DNA from: an uncultured Flavobacteriaceae bacterium
GTDB taxonomy: Bacteria > Bacteroidota > Bacteroidia > Flavobacteriales > Flavobacteriaceae
Direction: 5' to 3'
DNA: 64,000 bases
Assembly (NCBI GenBank): GCA_947487895.1
Contig: CANKYF010000010.1
Coordinates: 62,001 to 126,000, forward strand
How positions within the stretch are numbered: the stretch's first letter is position 1; every line of letters begins with the position of its first letter. The position numbers and the translations under genes are program-made. The notes under the pieces were generated by a model, which saw nothing but the letters and a program-made list of their open reading frames with translations, searched no databases and was not told the origin of the DNA. Below are positions 45,896 to 55,218 of this stretch, piece after piece.

Positions 45896-46918
45896 ATGAA
45901 TAGAACTTTAAACTTTCAGAAAAATTTAATCATTTTTGGGTTGCTATTATTGATTATTGGAATGATGATATTCATTGCAAAATCATCTGTTTTTGAGACT
46001 AACTCAAGCAGTTTGTCAACTGGAATTACATTTGACTTATTATTAACAGTTCCTATTATATACTTTTTGTTAATCAGAAAAACTAGAATTCCTAAAACTA
46101 CGGTCGTTCCTTTTTTGATTCTTGGGATGTTAGTGTGCTCAATAATACTTCCAACCGAAAACCAATATTATCTCAACATTTTTAAGACTTGGGTATTCCC
46201 CATCGTTGAACTTTCAATAGTGTCTTACATAATCTACAATGTGAACAAAGCCATAAAGCGATATAGGCTGAAAAAAAACGAAAACATTGACTTTTTCACG
46301 GCTTTGAAAAACACCTGCTATGAAATACTTCCAAAAAGTATAGTTATTCCTGTAGTAACTGAAATTGCGGTTTTTTACTATGGATTTATTTATTGGAAGA
46401 AAAGAAAATTAAAGGAAAATGAATTCTCTTATCATAAAGATAACGGAACAGTTGCACTATTAATTGCGATAATTTTAATTGTTGCTGTTGAAACTGTTGT
46501 TTTACATATTCTCCTTGAGAAATGGAATGTTACTGTTGCTTGGATTTTGACTCTTTTGAGTATTTATTCTGGAATTCAGCTTCTTGGATTTTTAAAATCT
46601 ATGTCTAAAAGACCAATTTACATCAAAGGCGATAAAATATATCTTCGATACGGCATAATGAATGAAACAACTATTGATTTAAAAAGTATTGACAGCATCG
46701 AGATCTCATCAAAAGATATAGAGTTAAATAAAGAAACGCGAAAACTGTCATTTTTGGGAGAATTAGAAAGTCATAATATTATTATTCGCTTGAAAGAAGA
46801 AAATACGTTAACTGGACTTTATGGAATTAAACGAACATACAAGAATTTAGCACTACATGTTGACAAGAAAATTGAATTTAAAAACCGAATTAATAACGCC
46901 TTACAACAATGGGCGTAA
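45896..46918 (+). CDS. Membrane protein with C-terminal PH-like domain, unknown function
   Basis: A 340-residue protein with about seven hydrophobic helices in the first 240 residues (NLIIFGLLLLIIGMMIFIA, LLLTVPIIYFLLI, TVVPFLILGMLVCSII and others). The C-terminal 90 residues (RPIYIKGDKIYLRYG, IDSIEISSKDIEL) resemble a bacterial PH-like domain on the cytoplasmic side. The final residues ALQQWA are encoded by the conserved boundary repeat ACAACAATGGGCG, so the tail comes from the repeat itself. No function is recognised. It is flanked by the 21-base direct repeat, 1,151 bp apart. Confidence 0.6.
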   Translation: MNRTLNFQKNLIIFGLLLLIIGMMIFIAKSSVFETNSSSLSTGITFDLLLTVPIIYFLLIRKTRIPKTTVVPFLILGMLVCSIILPTENQYYLNIFKTWVFPIVELSIVSYIIYNVNKAIKRYRLKKNENIDFFTALKNTCYEILPKSIVIPVVTEIAVFYYGFIYWKKRKLKENEFSYHKDNGTVALLIAIILIVAVETVVLHILLEKWNVTVAWILTLLSIYSGIQLLGFLKSMSKRPIYIKGDKIYLRYGIMNETTIDLKSIDSIEISSKDIELNKETRKLSFLGELESHNIIIRLKEENTLTGLYGIKRTYKNLALHVDKKIEFKNRINNALQQWA

Positions 46919-47037
46919 GTAATTGTTTGTTATAGTCTACTTCTGGAAATCCTCACGGATTTTCAGTTTGGTATGTACTTTCAAAATTAAGTATTAAACC
47001 ACGTAACTACTCATAGCCAAGGTCATCACCCTTTATC
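46900..47037 (+). repeat. Cassette boundary after the membrane protein gene
   Basis: CCTTACAACAATGGGCGTAAG at the start matches the attC-like 5' arm at 45381 and contains the stop codon of the membrane-protein gene. ACAACAAT can pair with ATTGTTTGT a few bases on. The second copy of the 21-base direct repeat (47000-47020) ends 17 bp before the serine hydrolase ATG. Confidence 0.45.
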
Positions 47038-48141
47038 ATGAAAAACCCAGCAACTCTAACATTATTCGCTCTATTTATTAGTACACTTTGTTATAGCCAA
47101 AGCTCTTATGAATATAGACAACCAAAAGAACTTGGTGAAGGATGGCATACAAATGACTTAAAATCACATGGCATTGATTCAACCTTGATTTATAGATTTT
47201 TCAATCAGTTAAAAAGTCGCAAACACAAAATACATAGTGTGTTATTAGTGAAAAATAACCAACTTATTCTTGAAGAATACTTTAATGAACATTCCGTTAG
47301 TATGCAGCACGACCTCCGCTCTACAACAAAAAGTATTCGGTCTATTTTGATAGGAATAGCAATAGACAAAGGCTTTATTGAAAGTATTAATGATCCAATA
47401 CTAAAATACCTCAAACAACCAATTCCAAAGAAAAATCTTGATAGCAGGAAGCAAAAAATAACCATAAAACACCTTTTGACTATGTCGAGTGGGCTTGATT
47501 GTAATGATTGGGATAGTAAATCAAAAGGGCAAGAAGACAAAGTTTACAAAAAAAAGGATTGGCTTCAATATACATTAGACTTGCCAATGATTAATGAACC
47601 AGGAGAGGTATCAAATTACTGTTCAATGGGTGTCGTACTGCTAGTAGAAATAATAAGTCAAGCTTCTGGAATGTCAATAGATAAGTTTGCCGAAAAGTAT
47701 TTATTCAAATCTTTAGGTATTCAAAACGTAAATTGGGGACATACTACAGATAAAGAAGTTATTCCATCTGGAAAAAGATTATATATGACCTCACGTGATT
47801 TGGCAAAAATTGGGCAATTAGTACTAAACAAAGGAAAATGGAACGGAAAACAAGTAGTTTCGGGAAAATGGATTGAGGAATCTACAACGCCAAAAACAAA
47901 AATAACTGGTATTGATTATGGCTTCTTATGGTGGAATATTCCATTCATTGTAAATGAAAAAATAATAATTTCTAAAACAGCAACAGGAAATGGCGGACAA
48001 TATATTATGATATTTCCAGAAATGGATATGGTCGCTATATTTACTGGAGGCGCCTATAATTCACAAGAAGATAAATTACCTTTTGTCATTATGAAAGATG
48101 TATTTCTAGCTTCGTTGAATAGTGAAAGTGACAAAAAGTAG
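47038..48141 (+). CDS. Exported serine hydrolase (beta-lactamase/class C-like family)
   Basis: A 367-residue protein with signal peptide ending at TLCYSQ (about residue 21). The catalytic Ser95-Thr-Thr-Lys98 motif lies in LRSTTKSIRS, the Tyr motif is YCS in VSNYCSMGVVLLVEI, and the third motif is TATGNGGQYI. This is the PBP4*/EstB/beta-lactamase fold; members act as esterases, peptidases or beta-lactamases. True AmpC activity cannot be claimed, since such hydrolases are common. It is the only exported enzyme in the accessory island and follows a boundary repeat. Confidence 0.85.
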   Translation: MKNPATLTLFALFISTLCYSQSSYEYRQPKELGEGWHTNDLKSHGIDSTLIYRFFNQLKSRKHKIHSVLLVKNNQLILEEYFNEHSVSMQHDLRSTTKSIRSILIGIAIDKGFIESINDPILKYLKQPIPKKNLDSRKQKITIKHLLTMSSGLDCNDWDSKSKGQEDKVYKKKDWLQYTLDLPMINEPGEVSNYCSMGVVLLVEIISQASGMSIDKFAEKYLFKSLGIQNVNWGHTTDKEVIPSGKRLYMTSRDLAKIGQLVLNKGKWNGKQVVSGKWIEESTTPKTKITGIDYGFLWWNIPFIVNEKIIISKTATGNGGQYIMIFPEMDMVAIFTGGAYNSQEDKLPFVIMKDVFLASLNSESDKK

Positions 48142-48172
48142 TTATCTATATAATGTGAATGAATTATAACAA

Positions 48173-48667
48173 ATGGATAACAATCTGAATCAAATCAAAA
48201 CAGAAGTTTACGACAAATGTTCACTTGAAATTTCAGACTTCAAAATTGAATCAGAAAGTAAAGAGTATTATGCCTGTAGATTTAGACTGAACAGATTAAA
48301 CATTCTCAGTAGAAATGCTAAAATAACACCAAAAAAAGTTGGACAATTTGTTACGTTTTGGAAACGAAATGGAATCGGACCGATTGAACCATTTAACGAA
48401 AAAGACAACATTGATTTTTATATTATAAACGTAAAGACTGAAAATGAATTTGGACAATTTGTTTTTCCTAAATCTCTATTGATTAAAAAAGGAATTATCT
48501 CAATAGAAAACAAGGAAGGAAAAAGAGGTTTCAGAGTGTATCCGAAATGGGATATTGCAAAAAACAAACAAGCTGAACGAACTCAAAAATGGCAATTAAA
48601 TTATTTTTATGAAATAAATAGTTCTACAGATTTAAAAGAGGTTGTCAAATTATATAATCAAAAATAA
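48173..48667 (+). CDS. MepB family protein
   Basis: A 164-residue cytoplasmic protein. RNAKITPKKVGQFVTFWKRN and GPIEPFNEKDNIDFYII fit the MepB family (named from the Staphylococcus mepRAB locus, where its role is unknown). LLIKKGIISIENKEGKRGFRVYP, quoted here as KRGFRVYP, is the conserved C-terminal part. It is the last gene of the accessory island, 31 bp after the serine hydrolase. No mepA or mepR gene lies nearby, so no drug-efflux role can be inferred. Confidence 0.78.
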   Translation: MDNNLNQIKTEVYDKCSLEISDFKIESESKEYYACRFRLNRLNILSRNAKITPKKVGQFVTFWKRNGIGPIEPFNEKDNIDFYIINVKTENEFGQFVFPKSLLIKKGIISIENKEGKRGFRVYPKWDIAKNKQAERTQKWQLNYFYEINSSTDLKEVVKLYNQK

Positions 48668-48893
48668 AGTATATTATTAATTACAACGCGTTCTATAAGT
48701 GTTGTCTCAATCTACGTGGAATTGGCTGTAAGTAAGTGACAAATCGAAATTAACGGTTATTAGAAAGTGTCTAGTCTATTACTTGTTGCTACATACTTCA
48801 TATTCCTAATCCAAAAAAACATGTTCTATTTAATGATAAAATGTTAGAAGAAAACTTTACTTATTTTGAAGTTTCTCTAAAAAATACAGCTAA

Positions 48894-49871
48894 TTATTTT
48901 TTCCTATCAATTACATAATTCACCATAAGTTTTAGTGAATTTTTATATTCAGAATCTGGATAATCATTTAATAACGCTAGTGCTTCCTCTTGGAAAGCTT
49001 TCATCTTATTAATGGCATATTCTAACCCATTATTATTTTTCACGTAAGCAATAATTTCTTTAACTCTTTTTTTGTCTTTATTATGATTTTTTATGGAGTT
49101 TATAAGCCAACGTTTGTCTTTTTTATCAGCGTTGTTTAAAGCATAAATTAAGGGCAATGTCATTTTTTGTTCCTTAATATCTATACCTGTAGGTTTACCT
49201 ATCTGTGTGTCTCCATAATCAAACAAATCGTCTTTAATTTGAAAAGCCATACCTATAAGCTCACCAAATTTTCGCATTTTTTCTACATGTTCTGAGTCAG
49301 GTTTTACAGATGCAGCCCCTAAACTACAACAAGCGGCAATTAAAGTAGCTGTTTTCTGTCGGATGATTTCGTAATAAACATCTTCTGTAATATCAAGCTT
49401 TCTGGCTTTTTCTATTTGAAGCAACTCACCTTCACTCATTTCACGCACCGCTACCGAAATAATTTTCAACAAATCGAAATCATTATTGTCAATAGACAAT
49501 AACAAACCTTTTGAAAGTAGAAAATCGCCTATTAAAACAGCTATTTTATTTTTCCAAAGTGCATTTACTGAAAAGAATCCACGACGGCGGTTACTATCAT
49601 CTACAACATCATCATGAACAAGTGTTGCTGTGTGAATTAGTTCAATAACCGAAGCCCCTCTGTAAGTACGTTCTCTAACCTCTCCATTTGATACCATTTT
49701 AGACACCAAAAACACAAACATTGGGCGCATTTGCTTTCCTTTTCGGTTCACAATGTAATGAGTAATTCTATTTAACAACGCCACCTTACTAGACATTGAT
49801 AATTGAAACTTTTGTTCAAAAAGTTCCATTTCAAAAGCTACGGGTTCTTTTATTTGTTCAACTATTTTCAA
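48894..49871 (-). CDS. Polyprenyl diphosphate synthase
   Basis: A 325-residue trans-prenyltransferase. The first Asp-rich motif DDVVD (residues 87-91) lies in HDDVVDDSNRRRG and the second in IKDDLFDYGD (about 216-220). GKQMRPMFVF near the N-terminus is the substrate-binding segment. It makes the long isoprenoid tail of menaquinone (octaprenyl- or heptaprenyl-PP class); exact chain length is not readable. It stands alone, on the minus strand, and the next gene upstream is divergent. Confidence 0.92.
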   Translation of the reverse strand: MKIVEQIKEPVAFEMELFEQKFQLSMSSKVALLNRITHYIVNRKGKQMRPMFVFLVSKMVSNGEVRERTYRGASVIELIHTATLVHDDVVDDSNRRRGFFSVNALWKNKIAVLIGDFLLSKGLLLSIDNNDFDLLKIISVAVREMSEGELLQIEKARKLDITEDVYYEIIRQKTATLIAACCSLGAASVKPDSEHVEKMRKFGELIGMAFQIKDDLFDYGDTQIGKPTGIDIKEQKMTLPLIYALNNADKKDKRWLINSIKNHNKDKKRVKEIIAYVKNNNGLEYAINKMKAFQEEALALLNDYPDSEYKNSLKLMVNYVIDRKK

Positions 49872-50051
49872 ATTTCTGGAATAAAGTTTTACAAATTTAA
49901 CAATTAAAGATGCTTCCGCACTAAATCCTTTACTCTAAAATAGATACAAATTACTTCTATACAACCAAAAAAAATACTATTAGCCGATAAATACACTGTA
50001 AATGACTAAAAAAGAATAACTTAAAGGAATTAATTCCTAAATGATGATTAT

Positions 50052-51074
50052 ATGAAAAAAAAAATACTTTTAATATGTTTTATTACAGCTCTTATTTCAA
50101 ATTTCAGTTATTCTCAAGTACTTCAATCTCAAAATTTCAATGAATTAAGTCTTGGTGATGTAGGTACAGACATTACAGGTGTCACTCCTGGTCAAGGAGA
50201 CCTATTAACATTTACAGATTCTGGGGAAAACTCTGATTTTCTTATCGTAGATTCTACTCTTTCATTAGAAAACGTACTACTACTTAACGGCCCAACTGGT
50301 GATACAGGCTCAAGGTTTGTTTGGATGAATGGACTAAATACAAGTTGGTTAAATAGAACTTCTGGTAATAATATTATTGAAATTGAATGTTATTTCTTTA
50401 CAGGACCTGCAACTAGCAGCGATGTAATCACTGGCATTCAATTATATGACTCAAGCTTTAATACAATAGCTGGTTTTAGGTTCGTACCTTCTACTAAAGT
50501 TATTACTGGTCTTGCTTATTTTGATCCAGGAGGTGGCGGAACTGTTGGAACCTATTTCTTTGATCTTGGAAGTGGTGGTACAGAAATTGTATTATCTGAA
50601 AATACATGGTATCAAATTGGTTTTGCATTTAATATTACCACAGGAGAAGTTGTTTGGAGGGGGCCAGGTTTTTATGCTGGTATTACTGGAGCTTTGGCTG
50701 GAACAAATCCTTTTGAAGTAGATTTTGTATTAATCCCAAATAGTACAAATACATCTGCTACAATTACTGGGTTTGATGACTTAGTAATTACAGCAGTTGA
50801 TACTGAAAACCTTCTAGGAATTACTAGTAATGAATTATCTAAATCTGTTAAAATATATCCTAACCCTATTTCAGATGCCATTAATTTTCAAACTCCTAAT
50901 AATATTGATATTACGAGAATTGAAGTTACTGATATAAATGGTAAGATAATTAAATCCGTACAGAAGGAATTTATAAGTAACAGCTTAAATTTATCTGATT
51001 TAAATTCAGGATTATATTTTTTGAATATTTATTCTAATGATGGAAAAGCATCTAAACGTTTTATAAAAAAGTAA
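50052..51074 (+). CDS. Secreted protein with T9SS type A sorting domain
   Basis: A 340-residue protein. The signal peptide ends at NFSYSQ (about residue 21). Residues 25-255 form a beta-rich domain (VLQSQNFNELSLGDVGTD, FDPGGGGTVGTYFFD) that looks like a concanavalin/laminin-G sandwich without a visible catalytic site. The C-terminal 75 residues (SVKIYPNPISDAINFQ, LNSGLYFLNIYSNDGKASKRFIKK as YFLNIYS...KRFIKK) are the type A sorting signal removed during type IX secretion. The product would be surface-bound or released. Its function is unknown. Confidence 0.85.
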   Translation: MKKKILLICFITALISNFSYSQVLQSQNFNELSLGDVGTDITGVTPGQGDLLTFTDSGENSDFLIVDSTLSLENVLLLNGPTGDTGSRFVWMNGLNTSWLNRTSGNNIIEIECYFFTGPATSSDVITGIQLYDSSFNTIAGFRFVPSTKVITGLAYFDPGGGGTVGTYFFDLGSGGTEIVLSENTWYQIGFAFNITTGEVVWRGPGFYAGITGALAGTNPFEVDFVLIPNSTNTSATITGFDDLVITAVDTENLLGITSNELSKSVKIYPNPISDAINFQTPNNIDITRIEVTDINGKIIKSVQKEFISNSLNLSDLNSGLYFLNIYSNDGKASKRFIKK

Positions 51075-51084
51075 TTTTATATAT

Positions 51085-51125
51085 AAAAAATGAAGCATCT
51101 ATCTTCTACTAGATGCTTCATTTTT
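51085..51125. terminator. Bidirectional terminator overlapping the rlmN 3' end
   Basis: TGAAGCATCTA (51091-51101) pairs perfectly with TAGATGCTTCA (51110-51120), flanked by A6 and T5 that extend the stem to about 16 bp. It serves the plus-strand T9SS gene and the minus-strand rlmN. The right arm and loop encode the last residues and stop codon of rlmN. Confidence 0.85.
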
Positions 51126-52157
51126 ATTTGCTAATTGCCCGCAAGCAGCATCTATATCTTTACCTCTACTCCTACGTACGGTTACTGTAACATTATTAGC
51201 TTCTAAGACTTTTTGATACATATCTAAAGCTTCAGGATTTGCTTGTTGAAACTCACCATCATCAATGGGATTATACTCAATTAAGTTTACCTTACTAGGG
51301 GCAAATTTGCAAAACTTCACTAATGCATCTACATCTTTACGCTTATCATTAATACCCCTCCAGACCACATACTCATATGTAATTCTATTTTTTGTTTTTG
51401 AATACCAGTATTCTAGAGCTTCTCTTAAATCTTTTAAAGGAAAGTTTTCATTAAATGGCATGATAGCGCTTCTCACTTCATCTATAGCTGAGTGTAATGA
51501 TACCGCCAATTTAAATTTCACACCATCATCTGCCATTTTTTTAATCATTTTTGGAACACCTGATGTTGATACAACAATGCGTCTTGGAGACATAGCTAAC
51601 CCTTCTGGCGAAGTAATTTTATCTATAGCTTTTAACACATTATTATAGTTCATAAGAGGTTCTCCCATTCCCATAAACACAATATTACTTAAAGGTCTAT
51701 TATAATAAAGTTTACTCTCTTTATCTATGGCTACTACTTGATCATAAATTTCGTCTGGATTTAAATTGCGCATGCGTTTTAAACGCGCTGTTGCACAAAA
51801 CTTACAATCTAAACTGCAACCTACTTGACTTGAAACACAGGCTGTAGTTCTTGTTTCTGTTGGAATTAAAACGGACTCTACTATTAAACCATCATGTAAC
51901 CTTACTGCATTTTTTACAGTACCATCTGAACTGCGTTGCATGGTATCTACCTCAACATGATTGATAACAAAATTATCCTCAAGCATCTGCCTAGTAGCTT
52001 TTGATATGTTTGTCATATCTTCAAAACTATGTGCAGACTTTTGCCATAACCACTCATAAACTTGATTGCCTCTAAAAGCCTTATCGCCTTCTTGAACAAA
52101 AAAATCTCTAAGCTCATCTTTTGTTAACGCTCTTATGTCTTTTTTACTTGATGCCAT
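51099..52157 (-). CDS. rlmN: Dual-specificity rRNA/tRNA adenine C2-methyltransferase
   Basis: A 352-residue radical SAM enzyme that methylates A2503 of 23S rRNA and A37 of some tRNAs. The Fe-S motif is C114-x3-C118-x2-C121 in VGCSLDCKFCATA; the second catalytic Cys339 is in DIDAACGQLAN. GMGEPLMN, typical of the family, is present. The last codons and the TAG stop form part of the bidirectional terminator shared with the convergent T9SS gene. Confidence 0.96.
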   Translation of the reverse strand: MASSKKDIRALTKDELRDFFVQEGDKAFRGNQVYEWLWQKSAHSFEDMTNISKATRQMLEDNFVINHVEVDTMQRSSDGTVKNAVRLHDGLIVESVLIPTETRTTACVSSQVGCSLDCKFCATARLKRMRNLNPDEIYDQVVAIDKESKLYYNRPLSNIVFMGMGEPLMNYNNVLKAIDKITSPEGLAMSPRRIVVSTSGVPKMIKKMADDGVKFKLAVSLHSAIDEVRSAIMPFNENFPLKDLREALEYWYSKTKNRITYEYVVWRGINDKRKDVDALVKFCKFAPSKVNLIEYNPIDDGEFQQANPEALDMYQKVLEANNVTVTVRRSRGKDIDAACGQLANKNEASSRR

Positions 52158-52270
52158 TTGTGTTGTAAAAGTAATGAAAGGATTTACGAATTACGATTCT
52201 TAATTAACGATTTTAAATAACTCATAGAGCATTTGTTTAACCCTTTTAATATATTGAATACTATAGAAGA

Positions 52271-52297
52271 AAGAAAAAGCCTCGATAAACGAGGCTT
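52271..52297 (-). terminator. Intrinsic terminator of queA
   Basis: AAGCCTCG (52277-52284) pairs with CGAGGCTT (52290-52297), loop of five bases; on the minus strand a T-rich tail follows. Its stem core recurs at 61231 and 62007. Confidence 0.8.
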
Positions 52298-52319
52298 GTA
52301 TTTTTATGTATAATAATTA

Positions 52320-53369
52320 TTAGATAATTAACATAGCATCTCCGTAGCTGTAAAACTTATATTTTTCTTTTACTGCTTCTTCATAAGCACGCATTACAAA
52401 ATCATGACCTGCAAACGCAGATACCATCATTAAAAGCGTTGATTTTGGCGTATGAAAGTTAGTTATCATACAATCAGCAATGCTAAAATCATACGGTGGG
52501 AATATAAACTTATTTGTCCACCCTTGCATATCATTTAACAATCCACTAGAAGACACAGAGCTTTCTATGGTTCTCATTGCTGTTGTTCCTACCGCACATA
52601 CTCGCCTCTTATTTTGAATAGCATTGTTAACAGTATCCGCAGCCAATTTATCTATAGTAATTTCTTCACTATCCATTTTATGTTTAGACAAGTCTTCTAC
52701 CTCAACTGGGTTAAAAGTTCCTAAACCTACGTGAAGTGTAACCTCTGCAAAGTTAACACCTTTAATTTCTAAACGCTTTAATAAGTGTTTTGAAAAGTGA
52801 AGCCCAGCAGTTGGTGCTGCTACTGCTCCTTCATTTTTAGCGTAAATAGTTTGGTAACGATCTTCATCTTCAGGTTCTACATCTCTTTTTATATATTTTG
52901 GTAGAGGAGTTTGCCCTAATTCCTGTAATTTTCTACGGAATTCTGAGTAAGACCCATCATATAAAAAACGAAGTGTTCTACCTCTAGAAGTGGTATTATC
53001 TATTACCTCAGCTACTAGAGTATCATCATCTCCAAAATATAATTTATTACCAATTCTAATTTTTCTAGCTGGATCTACCAAAACATCCCAAAGACGTTGC
53101 TCTTCATTCAATTCTCTTAATAAGAATACCTCAATTCTAGCACCCGTTTTTTCTTTATTACCATAAAGTCTTGCAGGAAATACTTTTGTATTGTTAAGAA
53201 TTAAAACATCTTCTTCATTAAAATAATCTATAATATCTTTAAACAGCTTATGCTCAATAGTTTGTTCTTTTCTGTTTAAAACCATTAAACGTGCTTCATC
53301 TCTATTTTCTGAAGGGTACTCTGCTAAAAGCTCATTTGGTAAATCAAAGCCAAAATTAGATAATTTCAT
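52320..53369 (-). CDS. queA: S-adenosylmethionine:tRNA ribosyltransferase-isomerase
   Basis: A 349-residue enzyme that adds the epoxycyclopentane group from SAM in queuosine synthesis. [29 protein letters not shown] (shown as [21 protein letters not shown]) and [26 protein letters not shown] are the family signatures. The length is normal. It has its own promoter (53495-53526), 126 bp above the start, and its own terminator, so it is transcribed separately from aroA. Confidence 0.96.
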   Translation of the reverse strand: MKLSNFGFDLPNELLAEYPSENRDEARLMVLNRKEQTIEHKLFKDIIDYFNEEDVLILNNTKVFPARLYGNKEKTGARIEVFLLRELNEEQRLWDVLVDPARKIRIGNKLYFGDDDTLVAEVIDNTTSRGRTLRFLYDGSYSEFRRKLQELGQTPLPKYIKRDVEPEDEDRYQTIYAKNEGAVAAPTAGLHFSKHLLKRLEIKGVNFAEVTLHVGLGTFNPVEVEDLSKHKMDSEEITIDKLAADTVNNAIQNKRRVCAVGTTAMRTIESSVSSSGLLNDMQGWTNKFIFPPYDFSIADCMITNFHTPKSTLLMMVSAFAGHDFVMRAYEEAVKEKYKFYSYGDAMLII

Positions 53370-53494
53370 GTGGTAATTTTTATGATTATTTACAAGCTAA
53401 GAACCTTAATGTTAAGATTATATAGCCCAAAGTTTTAGTTAATTTTTAATTGACAAATGGTATAATTAAATCTTACCATTTTTTCACAAAGTTG

Positions 53495-53526
53495 CAAATA
53501 TACAATCTGTGAATAGGGGTTGTCAA
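53495..53526 (-). promoter_or_regulatory. Promoter of queA
   Basis: On the minus strand TTG (53526-53524), 21 bases, TATATTTG (53502-53495) match the Bacteroidota form. The transcript would have a 5' untranslated region of about 120 bases, in which I see no clear riboswitch. Confidence 0.65.
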
Positions 53527-53541
53527 GTATTTAAGTAATTA

Positions 53542-54765
53542 TTATTCAGATATTTTAAAACCAATAGATTTTAGATCCTCCCAAAATGTTGGATACGATT
53601 TAGAAACTACCATCGCATCTTCAATAACTATAGATGCTTTTAGTGCTATTGGTGCAAATGCCATAGCCATTCTATGATCATTATAGGTAGCTATAGACAC
53701 CATTTCTTTAATACCTTTTGAGGCTTTTAAGTGTAAAGATTTGTCTGTAATATCTACTTCACCTCCTAATTTTTCAATTTCGGTTTTTAAAGCAACTAAT
53801 CTATCTGTTTCTTTAATTTTTAAGGTATGAAGTCCAGTTAAATCACAAGGAATACCCAAAGTAAAACATGTCACAGCTATAGTTTGGGCTATGTCTGGTG
53901 CATTTTTTAAATCTAGAGTAAGTGGTTCTATATTTGAACTTACTTTTTTTAGTGTTATCGAATTTTCAGAAAATGTTGATGCTACACCAAAATGTTTGTA
54001 AATATCTACTAAACATGAATCTCCTTGTAAAGATGCCTTTTTATACGATGACAATGTTATCTCTGTACCAACTTCACTTATTGCTGCAATACTAAAGTAG
54101 TATGAAGCCGAAGACCAATCTGATTCTACAACCAGTGTTTTAGCGTCTAACGATTTAGTATTAGGTTTTACAGTAATTACATTTTCTTTAAAAGAAGTTT
54201 CTACACCAATTTCATCTAACAAGCTTAAAGTCATTTTTATGTAAGGTACAGAGGTAATCTCGCCCTTTAAAGTTAACTCTAGTCCGTTTTCTAACTTTGA
54301 AGCAATTAACAATAATGCAGAAATATACTGACTACTTACATTAGCAGCCAAAGACACTTTGTTTTTAGTAAGTTTTTTTCCTTTTATTTTTAAAGGTGGA
54401 AAACCTTCATTTTCACCATACGTAATATCTGCTCCTAATGCTTGTAATGCCTCAACCAAAATTTTAATGGGACGTTCTTTCATACGTTTAGAACCAGTTA
54501 AAGTAACGCCTCTTCCTTCTTGTATTGAAAAGAATGCTGTTAAAAATCGCATTGCTGTCCCAGCATGATGAATATCTACAATATTAGAATCTGTAACCAA
54601 TGCATTGGTCATTAAATTACTATCATCTGAATTTGATACGTTATCTAGGTTAAAAACTGGATATAAAGCTTTTAAAAGTAATAGTCTATTAGATTCACTT
54701 TTAGAACCCGTTATTTTAACTGAAGATGTTTTAAGTACTTCAGATTTATGAAGCGTAATTTGCAT
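53542..54765 (-). CDS. aroA: 3-phosphoshikimate 1-carboxyvinyltransferase (EPSP synthase)
   Basis: A 407-residue enzyme of the shikimate pathway that joins phosphoenolpyruvate to shikimate-3-phosphate. SKSESNRLLLLKAL near the N-terminus, HHAGTAMRFLTAFF, LTGSKRMKERPI and NDHRMAMAFAPIAL near the C-terminus are the expected motifs. I chose ATG at 54765 (MQITLHKS); a TTG eight codons earlier is less likely. It is shorter than the 427-residue E. coli enzyme, as usual in Flavobacteria. It stands between queA and the MazG-type gene. Confidence 0.93.
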   Translation of the reverse strand: MQITLHKSEVLKTSSVKITGSKSESNRLLLLKALYPVFNLDNVSNSDDSNLMTNALVTDSNIVDIHHAGTAMRFLTAFFSIQEGRGVTLTGSKRMKERPIKILVEALQALGADITYGENEGFPPLKIKGKKLTKNKVSLAANVSSQYISALLLIASKLENGLELTLKGEITSVPYIKMTLSLLDEIGVETSFKENVITVKPNTKSLDAKTLVVESDWSSASYYFSIAAISEVGTEITLSSYKKASLQGDSCLVDIYKHFGVASTFSENSITLKKVSSNIEPLTLDLKNAPDIAQTIAVTCFTLGIPCDLTGLHTLKIKETDRLVALKTEIEKLGGEVDITDKSLHLKASKGIKEMVSIATYNDHRMAMAFAPIALKASIVIEDAMVVSKSYPTFWEDLKSIGFKISE

Positions 54766-54888
54766 ATTGTTGACTGAGGTTATAAACAAGCTGCAAATTT
54801 ACTGGATAATAGAGATTAATACTATGAAACTTGATGATTTTTTTTGAAGCTTTTAATAAAAAGCATTCCAATAGAATTATTAAAGGTA

Positions 54889-55218
54889 TTATTTCAATTT
54901 TTCATTATTATGATGTCTATCGTGGTCACGCTTTGCTTTCTTATCCATTCGTTTATCAAAAGCAGCTTGTAAATCTGTTCCTGTTTGATTTGCCAAACAT
55001 AACAATACAAACAAAACGTCTGCTAATTCTTCACCTAAATCTTTATTTTTATCACTTTCTTTCTCACTCTGTTCTCCATATCTACGAGCAATAATTCTTG
55101 CTACCTCCCCTACCTCTTCAGTAAGTTGCGCCATATTGGTTAACTCATTAAAATAACGAACACCATGTTCTTTTATCCAATTATCTACTTCTTTTTGAGC
55201 GTTCTTAATATCCATCAT
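54889..55218 (-). CDS. MazG-type nucleotide pyrophosphohydrolase
   Basis: A 109-residue all-alpha protein. Metal-binding motifs EEVGE (in QLTEEVGEVARIIAR) and EELAD (in LGEELADVLFVLLCLAN) fit the compact MazG/dCTPase-like family, which hydrolyses (d)NTPs to monophosphates. The ATG overlaps the stop codon of the upstream DUF3857 gene by 4 bases (ATGA), so translation is coupled. The substrate is unknown. Confidence 0.88.
   Translation of the reverse strand: MMDIKNAQKEVDNWIKEHGVRYFNELTNMAQLTEEVGEVARIIARRYGEQSEKESDKNKDLGEELADVLFVLLCLANQTGTDLQAAFDKRMDKKAKRDHDRHHNNEKLK

Noticed and set aside
45381-47020. CRISPR array
   Set aside because: The repeats are few, spaced by genes and unequal; there is no regular spacer pattern and no cas gene.
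47038-48141. Beta-lactamase resistance gene
   Set aside because: The motifs show only the serine-hydrolase fold; resemblance to true class C enzymes is not specific.
44353-48893. Insertion sequence or prophage in the accessory island
   Set aside because: No transposase, integrase or phage gene is visible, and no terminal inverted repeats of IS type enclose the region.
50025-50038. 14-base palindrome AGGAATTAATTCCT before the T9SS gene
   Set aside because: It is A+T-rich and single; no partner site or regulator nearby supports an operator.
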